Source: Micromonospora_I sp040659735
GTDB lineage: Bacteria; Actinomycetota; Actinomycetes; Mycobacteriales; Micromonosporaceae
Reading direction: 5' to 3'
NCBI RefSeq assembly: GCF_040659735.1
Contig: NZ_JBFANZ010000005.1
Span: 114,967 to 178,966, forward strand
Length of the DNA stretch: 64,000 nt
A program made the translations under genes and the position numbers. Under the pieces are notes generated by a model. It was given only the letters and a program-made list of their open reading frames with translations. It did no database searches and was not told the origin of the DNA. Each line of letters opens with the position of its first letter. Position 1 is the stretch's first letter. This document shows positions 17,433 through 25,629 of the stretch, piece by piece.

Positions 17433-19652
17433 ATGAAGAGAGAGGGCAGACCCGCACAGCATGCGCGTGACCGGCAGACCGACCAGTTGTCGCACGAGCA
17501 GGTGGTCGCCTCGCGGCGCCGCGCGCTTGACCAACAGCTACCGACCGCCGCGTTTCCCGCCGGCTCCGGTAAGCCATCGCTGGTCTACCTCTGGGCGACG
17601 ATGTTCCTGGCGGCGGTCATGGTGCTGGGGTTTGCGCTCAACCACGAGCGGGGGGTGCCCCCGGCCGTGGTCGATTCGCAGCGGGACAACGTGTCAAAGC
17701 TGGCCGCCGGCATCGAGCTGCCGAGCGAGCACTCGATCGAGGACCTCGACCGGCTGGTCGCGGCGGGGGTAGCCGCGATGACGCCTGATGCCGAACTGCT
17801 CAACCAGGTGGTAGGGGACGCGTCGACCTGGAGCGGCGCCGCGATCGTGGAGACCTCGACCCGGCGCCCGTTGGCGGCGCTCGGCCCCGCGGTCCCCTTC
17901 GAGCTGCTGCCGCCGGCGCTCCCCGTCAACGCCACGTTCCCGATCGTGACCGCCGACGGCCCGTCGATGGTCCGCAGCACGACGCTGGACGCCTCACGGA
18001 CGCTGCTGGCGATGCAACCGCTCGACATCGGCACCCCTCGGCTCAACTCCGATGCCCGCCAGGGCATCTTCGTGATCGCACCGGACGGCAAGAGCACCCT
18101 GATGCAGGGGGTCAGCGCTGTCGACGAGGTCCATTTGCCGGTGGTGTTCCGCGGGCTCGCACAGTCCGAGTCCCGCGACAGCCACCCGATCACCGTGACC
18201 GAATGGCCGGACCAGCAGCTGGTCGTCTCGTCCGCACCGGTGGGGGATACGGGTCTGACGGTGGCATCCCTGATCGTCGCAGACGTGACGGGCGGCACCT
18301 CCACCACCCGCGGCGCGGTGCTCGGCCTGATCCTGCTGGCGATGGCGGGGCTGAGTTTCCTGCTGATGCGGGTTTCGCTGGTCGGGCCGGTCCGGGCGCT
18401 GTTGAACTACGTCAAGGGCGATGCCTGCGGCGCGGTGACCAAGAAACGGCAGCGGCTGCGCGTCGCGGAGGCGCACCGGATCGTGCGGGCGCTCGCCGTT
18501 ACCTCCGGCGATCCCTCGGCTCCTGCCGCACGGCGCATGCGGTGGCGGCCGACCGTGACGCAGGGGCTGGCCGCCGCCACCGTGGTGGCGCTGCTGTGGC
18601 CGGCAGCGGCCGTGGCGACCACACTCGCGGCATCCGGGCCGTCGGTCCCCGATCAACTGGTCAAGGACGAGGAGAGCCGGGCGGAGGCGGCGAGCACCGC
18701 CCTGGGCAAGGCGTTGGACAACGGTCTGCAGCGGGTGACCCGCATCGCCGGGTCGCCCGACGTGACTGACCGGGCGGGGGCGACCGCGGCCCTCGACCGC
18801 GAGTTTGCCGACCAGCGCCGCTTCCGCGGTCTCTACCTGGTGAATCCGAGCGGGTCGGTGGTCAGCTCGGCCGGACGTGAGCCGCTCCGGGCGGCCAAGC
18901 CGCTGTCCGGTGAGGGCGGCATCGGTCTGGACGACCACACCTCGCGCCTGCCGGTGGTCTACGCCTTCCGGCCCGTCGCCAACGGCTTCGCGTTGGTGGG
19001 TGAGTTTGACATCGACTATCTGCTGGGGAGGATGCGCCAGGACCACGGGCGCGTACGCGTCGTCGACTCGGACCTGCGTACGGTCCTGGACTCGGAGGGT
19101 TTCCGGGCTTTCCAGGCGTTGCAGGGTGGCGCACGGCAGGCGGCCACCGAGGCGCTGACGGGCGCGACAGTCGGACGGGCGAAGACTCCCGGGGGCGATC
19201 CGGCACTGCTCGCCGCAGCCGGCCTGAGCGCGCCGAATACGGTCGCCCACCTGAAGTGGTCGGTCGTGGTGGAGCAGGACCTGGCCGGGCTGTTGCTGCC
19301 GGAAAGCTTCAGCCGGCGTTGGACGCTGCTGATCGCCGGTATCGCGGCGGGCATCGTGCTGCTCATTCAGGTGTGGCATTTCTACGTCTTCGCCCGGCCG
19401 TTGCGGCAGTTGGCCGGTGAAGCGGACCGGATCCGGACCGGCTCCTTCGACGTGCCGATCCCGCCGCAACGCCACGACGACGTCGGCGCGGTGGCGATGT
19501 GTCTGGAGATCTGCCGTCAGGTCCGGCACACCGGTCCTGACCGACTCGGCGGTGCGAGCCGGATGGGCGGCACGGGGGAGAACTGCGCGGTCTGCCCCCG
19601 CCTGCAGGAGCGGATCGGTCCTGGCCGCGCCGAGGGCTCTCCTCGCGACTGA
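17433..19652 (+). CDS. Four-helix HAMP-domain membrane protein without an output domain
   Basis: 739 residues from ATG 17433 (GGAAGG before it). Predicted helices lie near residues 49-69, 294-315, 377-400 and 630-650, giving two large extracytoplasmic domains (about 70-293 and 401-629) that look like sensor folds. After helix 4 comes a HAMP-like region (ARPLRQLAGEADRIRTGSFDVPIPP), but the protein ends about 50 residues later with no kinase, cyclase or methyl-accepting domain. The tail contains a CAVC motif. It precedes pgsB by 39 bp in the same operon. I infer an accessory or regulatory subunit of polymer synthesis or export, possibly filling the role of PgsA/CapA. No homologue with known function is recognised. 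Confidence 0.75.
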   Translation: MKREGRPAQHARDRQTDQLSHEQVVASRRRALDQQLPTAAFPAGSGKPSLVYLWATMFLAAVMVLGFALNHERGVPPAVVDSQRDNVSKLAAGIELPSEHSIEDLDRLVAAGVAAMTPDAELLNQVVGDASTWSGAAIVETSTRRPLAALGPAVPFELLPPALPVNATFPIVTADGPSMVRSTTLDASRTLLAMQPLDIGTPRLNSDARQGIFVIAPDGKSTLMQGVSAVDEVHLPVVFRGLAQSESRDSHPITVTEWPDQQLVVSSAPVGDTGLTVASLIVADVTGGTSTTRGAVLGLILLAMAGLSFLLMRVSLVGPVRALLNYVKGDACGAVTKKRQRLRVAEAHRIVRALAVTSGDPSAPAARRMRWRPTVTQGLAAATVVALLWPAAAVATTLAASGPSVPDQLVKDEESRAEAASTALGKALDNGLQRVTRIAGSPDVTDRAGATAALDREFADQRRFRGLYLVNPSGSVVSSAGREPLRAAKPLSGEGGIGLDDHTSRLPVVYAFRPVANGFALVGEFDIDYLLGRMRQDHGRVRVVDSDLRTVLDSEGFRAFQALQGGARQAATEALTGATVGRAKTPGGDPALLAAAGLSAPNTVAHLKWSVVVEQDLAGLLLPESFSRRWTLLIAGIAAGIVLLIQVWHFYVFARPLRQLAGEADRIRTGSFDVPIPPQRHDDVGAVAMCLEICRQVRHTGPDRLGGASRMGGTGENCAVCPRLQERIGPGRAEGSPRD

Positions 19653-19691
19653 GCCGAACGCCCCCGGCCGATCGGGGCGGAAGGAGTTGAC

Positions 19692-20930
19692 GTGATCTAC
19701 CTGTACACCGTTTTCGTCCTCTGCTGCCTGGCTCTGCTGGCTGCCGGCGTCATCGAGCAGCGAAACCACTACCGCAACCTGGACAAGATCGCGCAACGCG
19801 TGCTGGTCAACGGGATCCGGGGCAAGAGTTCGATCACCCGGCTCTGCGCCGGTGCGCTGCGCGGCGGCGAACGGGTCGTGGTGGCCAAGACGACCGGCAC
19901 GGCCGCCAGGTTCATCTTCCCGGATGCCACGGAAGAGCCGGTGCATCGCAAGTTCGACATCGCCAACGTGGCCGAGCAGATCGGCATCGTCCGCCGGGCC
20001 GCCGTCTACCACCCGGATGCTCTCGTCATCGAGTGCATGGCGGTGATGCCGGCGTTGCAGGAGACCAATCAGAGCAAGCTGATCCGATCGACGATCGGGG
20101 TGCTGTGCAACGTGCGCGAGGACCATCTGACGGAGATGGGACCGACCTTGGACGATGTCGCCCGGTCGTTGAGCCGCTCGATGCCGGTGGGAGGTATCTG
20201 CATCACGGCCGAGCGGGAGCGGCTGCCCATCCTGCAGGAGGAAGCCGATCGGCGCGACTGCCGCCTCATCGCGGTCGACCCGGAGTCGGTGAGCGATCGT
20301 GAGATGGCCGGGTTCGGCTGGATCACCTTCAAGGAGAACGTCGCCATCGCGCTGGCCGTCGCCGAGCAACTCGGCGTCGACCGCCAGAGGGCACTGGCCG
20401 GCATGTGGGAGGCACCACCCGATCCCGGTGTCCTCGCGGTCGCACGGGTGATGCACGGCGACAAGCGGATCCGGTTCGCGAACATCTTCGCCGCCAACGA
20501 CCCCGAATCCACCTTCATGAACATCCGGCAACTGGAGGACCAGGAGCTCATCAGTCGTCCGCTCACCATGGTGATCAACTGCCGCCCGGACCGGATCGAA
20601 CGCAACGGTCAGATGGGCGAGATGAGCGCGCAGGTTCAACCGCAGACCATCGTGCTGATCGGCGAGGCGACCAAGAGCGCGCGGAACACGGTGCCCGGGG
20701 AACTTCAGGACCGGGTCGTCGACCTCGGCGGCAAGCTCGTCCCGGACCGCCTGCTCGAAGGCGTGACCGCAGCAACGCCGGACGGCTCCTCCATCATCGC
20801 GGTGGGGAACATCCACGGCCAGGGGGAGGTGCTGCTCCACGAGCTGGAGGCCCTGCCGAGTTGGTCCTGCGAGGACGGCTCACCATCCGCCCGGACGCCT
20901 CGTACGAACACGCGGGAAAGGATCCGATGA
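19692..20930 (+). CDS. pgsB: Poly-gamma-glutamate synthase subunit PgsB/CapB
   Basis: A 412-residue member of the Mur-ligase-like amide ligases. An N-terminal membrane helix (YLYTVFVLCCLALLAAGV) is followed by the ATP-binding P-loop VNGIRGKSSITRL, which matches PgsB/CapB closely, and by VAKTTGTAARFIFPD, the VIECMAVMPALQETNQ segment, NVREDHLTEMGPTLDDVA and VINCRPDR. These enzymes activate the gamma-carboxylate of glutamate with ATP and extend poly-gamma-glutamate at the membrane together with PgsC. Length is close to the Bacillus protein (about 390). It overlaps pgsC by ATGA. In actinobacteria the polymer and its stereochemistry are unknown. Confidence 0.92.
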   Translation: MIYLYTVFVLCCLALLAAGVIEQRNHYRNLDKIAQRVLVNGIRGKSSITRLCAGALRGGERVVVAKTTGTAARFIFPDATEEPVHRKFDIANVAEQIGIVRRAAVYHPDALVIECMAVMPALQETNQSKLIRSTIGVLCNVREDHLTEMGPTLDDVARSLSRSMPVGGICITAERERLPILQEEADRRDCRLIAVDPESVSDREMAGFGWITFKENVAIALAVAEQLGVDRQRALAGMWEAPPDPGVLAVARVMHGDKRIRFANIFAANDPESTFMNIRQLEDQELISRPLTMVINCRPDRIERNGQMGEMSAQVQPQTIVLIGEATKSARNTVPGELQDRVVDLGGKLVPDRLLEGVTAATPDGSSIIAVGNIHGQGEVLLHELEALPSWSCEDGSPSARTPRTNTRERIR

Positions 20931-21415
20931 TGACGTACAACGGAGAGTTCAGCGCGCCGCTGGCCACTGCGAACCTCGGCATCGGACTGGTATTCGCGCT
21001 GCTGTGCTACCTGACCACCAACCTGTCACCGGGCGGCATGATCTCCCCCGGTTGGATCGCTCTGACGCTCATCGAGGATCCGCTGCAGGCCGGGATCATC
21101 GTGGTGATGACCGTGGTCACGTACTTCCTCACCCGACTGATGCAGCGGGTGGTGATCCTCTACGGAAAGCGGCTGTTCGCGGCGATCGTGCTGCTCAGCG
21201 TCTTCCTGCAACTGACCCTGTTCGTCATCGTCCAGCGTGACTTCCCACTGCTGTTCGCCCACCAGACGCTGGGCTTCGTCATTCCCGGACTGATCGCGTA
21301 CCAGCTCGTGCGTCAGCCACCGAAGGCCACCATTCTGGCCACCATCATCGTGACCGCGATGACATTCGGTGTCGCGTTCAGCGGCGTTGTCGCCGGTTTC
21401 GTGCCGGTCACCTGA
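20927..21415 (+). CDS. pgsC: Poly-gamma-glutamate synthase membrane subunit PgsC/CapC
   Basis: 162 residues with about five transmembrane helices. Diagnostic PgsC segments are visible: LSPGGMISPGWIAL, RVVILYGKRLFAAIVL and LGFVIPGLIAYQLVRQP, which parallel the VPGY/LYGRRKFA/IVPGLIA motifs of Bacillus PgsC. It forms the membrane core of the polymerase with PgsB. The start is ATG 20927 (ATGA overlap with pgsB) or the adjacent ATG 20930, behind GGGAAAGGA. No PgsA or PgsE gene follows. Confidence 0.9.
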   Translation: MMTYNGEFSAPLATANLGIGLVFALLCYLTTNLSPGGMISPGWIALTLIEDPLQAGIIVVMTVVTYFLTRLMQRVVILYGKRLFAAIVLLSVFLQLTLFVIVQRDFPLLFAHQTLGFVIPGLIAYQLVRQPPKATILATIIVTAMTFGVAFSGVVAGFVPVT

Positions 21416-21447
21416 CAGCTCACCCGACGATCAGAGAGGAGATGGGC

Positions 21448-22482
21448 ATGAAATACCGGAAGACTCTGCTGAGTGCCGCGGGGATCGCTCTGCTGGTCGC
21501 TGTCGCCACGACCACCTATGTCGTGGCGCGACCGTCGCCGGCGGACCAACCGGCGCTCACTCTTGGTACGGGAAAGGGGTCCGAAAGCCCGACACACGGT
21601 ACGTCGGGCTACAGCTACCGCCGATCGACGGCACCGGACCGTACGGAGATCATGGACTCGTCCGGAAACCCGGTCGCGATCATGACCGATGGCGCCCGGA
21701 CCGCGCACATCTACGGTCCGCCCCGTACCTTCGACGAGCCGCGGTTCACCAGGGCGAAGGTGCACACCAAGCTCTGGGTCCGGCTCGCGCCGCAGGCGTG
21801 GCAGGCGGGCGCCGAATCGCAGAAGTGGTTCACCGACTGGCTCGCCGCGGCCCGCAACGACCGCTCGCCCGACGTTCTGGCAATCGCAAGGGAATACATG
21901 ATCGGTGCTCCGGCGAAGAAGGACAACGAGGGACGGCAGTATTCGGGCGACGCCTCATTCGGGCCGCTCTCGGCCGACGATCCCGATGGGCGTGACGAGG
22001 CCTCCGACTTCTACGACTACCTCGGGGTGCGGTGGGAGTTCCCCGACGGCAAGAAGCAGAGGCCGTCACCGGAGCGCAAACTGGCGATCGACTGCTCCGG
22101 CTTCCTCCGGATGGTCTACGGTTACCGGCTCGGGTACCCCCTGCGTGGCACGAACACCGCGGGTGAGGGTCTTCCGCGCCGGGCGTACGCGATGGCCGAG
22201 GTGGGCCCCGGAGCCCAGCTGATGCCCAACTCCGGCCAGCGGGCCCAGGGGGTCGACCGCCTGCTCCCCGGCGACCTGCTGTTCTTCAACGCCGGGCCGG
22301 TGCTCGACGGCCACATCGAGCACTCGGGCATGTACCTCGGACGCGACGACCGTGGGCACCCCCGGTTCATGTCCAGCCGCGCCCAGGCGGACGGCCCGAC
22401 GATGGGCGACCTCGCGGGCGAGTCCACGCTGGACGGTCGCGGCTACTGGGCGGAGCGGTGGCGTACCGCCCGTCGGATCTGA
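21448..22482 (+). CDS. Secreted NlpC/P60-family hydrolase
   Basis: 344 residues from ATG 21448; AGGAG at 21437-21441 gives proper spacing to this ATG and none to the ATG two codons earlier. A signal peptide or N-terminal anchor (LLSAAGIALLVAVATTTYVVA) leads into an unassigned 190-residue region and then an NlpC/P60 papain-like domain with the catalytic Cys in AIDCSGFLRMVYG and the His in HIEHSGMYLG. NlpC/P60 enzymes cut gamma-D-glutamyl bonds in peptidoglycan, and Bacillus PgdS uses this fold to depolymerise PGA. Placed 32 bp after pgsC, this is probably a PGA hydrolase or release factor. A peptidoglycan endopeptidase is the alternative. Confidence 0.85.
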   Translation: MKYRKTLLSAAGIALLVAVATTTYVVARPSPADQPALTLGTGKGSESPTHGTSGYSYRRSTAPDRTEIMDSSGNPVAIMTDGARTAHIYGPPRTFDEPRFTRAKVHTKLWVRLAPQAWQAGAESQKWFTDWLAAARNDRSPDVLAIAREYMIGAPAKKDNEGRQYSGDASFGPLSADDPDGRDEASDFYDYLGVRWEFPDGKKQRPSPERKLAIDCSGFLRMVYGYRLGYPLRGTNTAGEGLPRRAYAMAEVGPGAQLMPNSGQRAQGVDRLLPGDLLFFNAGPVLDGHIEHSGMYLGRDDRGHPRFMSSRAQADGPTMGDLAGESTLDGRGYWAERWRTARRI

Positions 22483-22566
22483 CCGGCCAACCGACGGTGA
22501 AGGCACCGGCCGGCGCCGCCTGCGGGCGGCGCCGGCGCTGGCGCGATCCGGGTCGTGCCGAAAGAC

Positions 22567-22598
22567 GTTACGTAACGATGTCAGGACAAGGTGTTGAC
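22567..22598 (+). promoter_or_regulatory. Candidate operator/promoter of the inositol operon
   Basis: A perfect 10-bp palindrome GTTACGTAAC (22567-22576) lies about 16 bp before a TTGACG -35-like hexamer (22593-22598) in the 218-bp gap before the iol genes. It could bind the inositol regulator, which is not encoded in the window. Confidence 0.35.
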
Positions 22599-22700
22599 GT
22601 GCTGTTCGCTGGGCGGGCAGGCTACACGCGACGGTCGGCGGCCGGACGGAGCATGCGACGGCAGGCACGACCTGACGACGGGTGATGGGACGGGACGCCG

Positions 22701-23705
22701 ATGCGCATCGGGCTCGCGGGTGTCGGACGGATCGGTGCCTTCCATGCCAGGACGCTGGTGGGCTTTGGTGTGATCGACGAGCTCGTGGTCATGGACACCG
22801 ACCTCGAGGCCGCCAAGGCCCTCGCCGACGAGCTCCGGGTGGAGGTCGCTCCGGACGCCGAGACACTGCTCGCGTCGCACATCGACGGCTTCGTGATCGC
22901 CACGGCCACCCCCGGCCACGCCCCCCTGCTGCGCCAGGGCATCGCCGCCGGCGTGCCGACGTTCTGCGAGAAGCCGGTCGCGGCCACCCTCGCCGAGACC
23001 ATCGGACTGACCAACCTCGCCGCGGCCAGCAACGTGCCGGTGCACGTCGGCTTCCAACGGCGTTTCGACGCCGGCTACCGGCGCGCGCGGCGGGCCGTGG
23101 AGTCCGGCGAACTCGGCTTCATCCACAGCATCCGGGCCAACACCCACGACCAGTCCCCACCGCACGCGTCCTACATCCCGACCTCGGGCGGGATCTTCCG
23201 CGACTGCAACGTGCACGACTTCGACATCCTCCGGTTCGTCACTGGCCGCGAGGTGGCCTCCGTCTACGCGACCGGTGCCAACAAGGGCGCCCGCTTCTTC
23301 TCCGACGCCCGCGACATCGACACCGCAGGCGCCCTGCTGACCATGGACGACGGCACGATCGTCCTCGTCTCCTCGACCCGCTACAACGGCGGCGGCCACG
23401 ACGTTCGCATGGAGGTCTTCGGCGACCGGGGCACGATCGCGGTCGGGCTGGACCACTCGCTGGCGATGCACTCGGCGGAGGCGGACGTGGACTTCCCGCG
23501 AGGCCCCCGGAAACGGTCGTTCATGGAACGCTTCCTCCCGGCGTACCGGGCCGAGCTAGCCGCGTTCATCGAGGTCGCGCGGGGTGGTCGACCGTCGCCG
23601 TGCACCGTCCGCGACGCACTCGAGGCATTCCGCGTCGCCGAGGCGTGCGAGCTCTCCCGGGCGCAGCGCAGGCCCGTCGCGCTCGCCGAGATCAAGGGGG
23701 TCTGA
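22701..23705 (+). CDS. iolG: Inositol 2-dehydrogenase-like Gfo/Idh/MocA oxidoreductase
   Basis: 334 residues. The Rossmann start IGLAGVGRIGAFHARTL binds NAD; CEKPVAATL carries the family EKP lysine; GGIFRDCNVHDFDILRFVTG holds the catalytic Asp/His pair typical of inositol dehydrogenases. It would oxidise myo-inositol to scyllo-inosose in the cytosol, the first step of catabolism. It opens a six-gene operon whose other members are Iol enzymes, which makes this assignment firmer than homology alone. Another polyol dehydrogenase specificity (scyllo- or chiro-inositol) is possible. Confidence 0.85.
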   Translation: MRIGLAGVGRIGAFHARTLVGFGVIDELVVMDTDLEAAKALADELRVEVAPDAETLLASHIDGFVIATATPGHAPLLRQGIAAGVPTFCEKPVAATLAETIGLTNLAAASNVPVHVGFQRRFDAGYRRARRAVESGELGFIHSIRANTHDQSPPHASYIPTSGGIFRDCNVHDFDILRFVTGREVASVYATGANKGARFFSDARDIDTAGALLTMDDGTIVLVSSTRYNGGGHDVRMEVFGDRGTIAVGLDHSLAMHSAEADVDFPRGPRKRSFMERFLPAYRAELAAFIEVARGGRPSPCTVRDALEAFRVAEACELSRAQRRPVALAEIKGV

Positions 23706-23709
23706 GGCG

Positions 23710-24645
23710 ATGCCCGCTGCCAGCCCTGTCGCCGGGCGCGTCGCCGGGGCACCCATCTCCTGGGGCGTCTGCGAGGTCCCCGATTGGGGCTACCAGCTCG
23801 GACCGGAGATCGTGCTGCGCCAGATGCGTGAGCTCGGCCTGGCCGGCACGGAGTTCGGCCCCGACGGTTTCCTGCCCGATGACCCGCGGGCCAAAGCGGC
23901 GGCGCTGGCCGAGTTCGGCCTGAAGGCGGTGGGGCAGTTCGTCCCCGTCGTCCTGCACGACCCGGGACACGACCCGCTCCCCGACGTCGAGCGCGCGATG
24001 GAAGGGCTGGTCGCAGCCCACGCCTCGACCGTCATCATCGCCGCCGTCAGCGGCGTCAATGGCTACGACGACCGCCCGGTCCTCGACGAGTCCGGCTGGT
24101 CGACCCTGCTGGGCAACCTCGACCGCATCGCCGCTGCGGCATCCGGCCGCGAACTCGTGGCCACGCTGCATCCGCATGTCGGCACGATGATCTCCAGCGG
24201 CGAGGAGACCGAACGTGTGCTCGCCGGCAGCCGCATCGCCCTCTGCCTCGACACCGGGCACCTCCTCATCGGCGGTGGCGACCCCGTCGGCGTGGCGCAG
24301 CAGCACCCCCGGCGGATCGCCCACATCCACCTGAAGGACGTACGGATCGACTGGGCGTGCCGCGTGCAGTCCGGCGAGGCCACGTACACCGAGGCCGTGG
24401 CTGGCGGCATGTACGTTCCGCTCGGCCAGGGCGACGTCGACATCGGATGCATCGTGGCCGCCCTCGAGGGCAACGGATATGCCGGCTGGTACGTCCTCGA
24501 GCAGGACACCATCCTCGCCGGCGCGCCCGGCGACGGGGGAGAGGGGCCCGACCCGGCGGCGGACGTACGGGCGAGCATCCGGCATCTGCTCGCCGTGGCC
24601 GGTGACCCGGCCGCGACCAGCGGACCGAGTACGGCAGGGGCCTGA
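23710..24645 (+). CDS. iolE: Inosose dehydratase IolE
   Basis: 311 residues from ATG 23710, four bases after the iolG stop. A xylose-isomerase-like TIM barrel: GAPISWGVCEVPDWGYQLGPE at the start is diagnostic of IolE, and metal ligands are visible in TLHPHVGTMI, LCLDTGHLLIGG and IAHIHLKDV. It dehydrates 2-keto-myo-inositol to the trihydroxycyclohexane-dione that IolD hydrolyses. Its C-terminal 25 residues are Gly/Pro/Ala-rich linker-like sequence. Confidence 0.9.
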   Translation: MPAASPVAGRVAGAPISWGVCEVPDWGYQLGPEIVLRQMRELGLAGTEFGPDGFLPDDPRAKAAALAEFGLKAVGQFVPVVLHDPGHDPLPDVERAMEGLVAAHASTVIIAAVSGVNGYDDRPVLDESGWSTLLGNLDRIAAAASGRELVATLHPHVGTMISSGEETERVLAGSRIALCLDTGHLLIGGGDPVGVAQQHPRRIAHIHLKDVRIDWACRVQSGEATYTEAVAGGMYVPLGQGDVDIGCIVAALEGNGYAGWYVLEQDTILAGAPGDGGEGPDPAADVRASIRHLLAVAGDPAATSGPSTAGA

Positions 24646-24648
24646 CGG

Positions 24649-25629
24649 ATGGCGCGCGTTCCCCCTGACGCGGCGCCGTATGACCTGGTGGCCATGGGCC
24701 GGTGCGGCGTCGACATCTACCCGCTCGACCACGGCGTGGGACTCGAGGACGTCACGCGCTTCGAGAAGTTTCTCGGCGGCAGCGCCACCAACGTCGCGGT
24801 CGCCGCCGCCCGGCACGGGCGCCGTACGAGCATCATCACGCGCACCGGCCGCGATCCGTTCGGCCGCTACATCCGTAGGACGCTGCGTGACTTCGACGTC
24901 GACGACGTCTTCGTCGGCGAGGTGGACGGGCCACCGACGCCGGTGACCTTTTGCGAGATCTTCCCCCCGGACAACTTCCCGTTGTACTTCTACCGTTACC
25001 CGACCGCCCCGGACCTGATGATCGAGGCGAACGAGATCCCGCTCGACGCGGTCCGTGAGGCGGCGGTCTTCTGGGCCACCGCCACCGGGCTGTCGCAGGA
25101 GCCGTCCCGCTCGGCGCACTTCACCGCCTGGCAGGCCCGCGGGCGGCGGACGCATACCGTTCTCGACCTCGACTACCGGCCCATGTTCTGGCCGGACCCC
25201 GCGGAGGCCGGCGTGCAGGTGGGCAAGGCGCTTGCGCACGTCACGGTCGCGGTCGGCAACCGGGAGGAGTGCGAGGTCGCCGTCGGTGAGACCGATCCGC
25301 AGCGCGCGGCGAACGCGCTGCTGGAGCGCGGCGTGGAGCTCGCCATCGTCAAGCAGGGTCCCGGGGGAGTGCTCGCCGCGACCGCCGACGAGCGCGTGCA
25401 GGTGCCGCCCTTCCCCGTGACGGTGGTCAACGGCCTCGGTGCCGGCGACGCCTTCGGCGGCGCCCTCGTCCACGGGCTGCGCAGCGGGTGGGACGTGCGC
25501 CGCGTGCTGCGGTTCGCCAACGTGGCCGGAGCGATCGTCGCCGGCAGGCTCGAATGCTCCGCCGCCATGCCGACAGAGGCCGAGGTCGAGGCCATGCTCG
25601 ACGGTCAGGGAGAGGACGGGTCACCATGA
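24649..25629 (+). CDS. iolC: 5-dehydro-2-deoxygluconokinase IolC
   Basis: 326 residues, PfkB family. GRCGVDIYPLDHGVGLEDVTRFEKFLGGSATNVAVAAAR at the N-terminus includes the substrate GG motif characteristic of IolC; the ATP-site signature VNGLGAGDAFGGALVHGL with the catalytic Asp lies near residue 265. It phosphorylates 2-deoxy-5-keto-gluconate at C6. The stop overlaps the next start (ATGA). Confidence 0.92.
   Translation: MARVPPDAAPYDLVAMGRCGVDIYPLDHGVGLEDVTRFEKFLGGSATNVAVAAARHGRRTSIITRTGRDPFGRYIRRTLRDFDVDDVFVGEVDGPPTPVTFCEIFPPDNFPLYFYRYPTAPDLMIEANEIPLDAVREAAVFWATATGLSQEPSRSAHFTAWQARGRRTHTVLDLDYRPMFWPDPAEAGVQVGKALAHVTVAVGNREECEVAVGETDPQRAANALLERGVELAIVKQGPGGVLAATADERVQVPPFPVTVVNGLGAGDAFGGALVHGLRSGWDVRRVLRFANVAGAIVAGRLECSAAMPTEAEVEAMLDGQGEDGSP

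Noticed and set aside
17994..20840. Very long minus-strand frame (about 948 codons) across the HAMP and pgsB genes
   Set aside because: It lies antisense to two genes with clear motifs and codes for His/Arg/Asp-rich low-complexity sequence, a usual third-position GC shadow.
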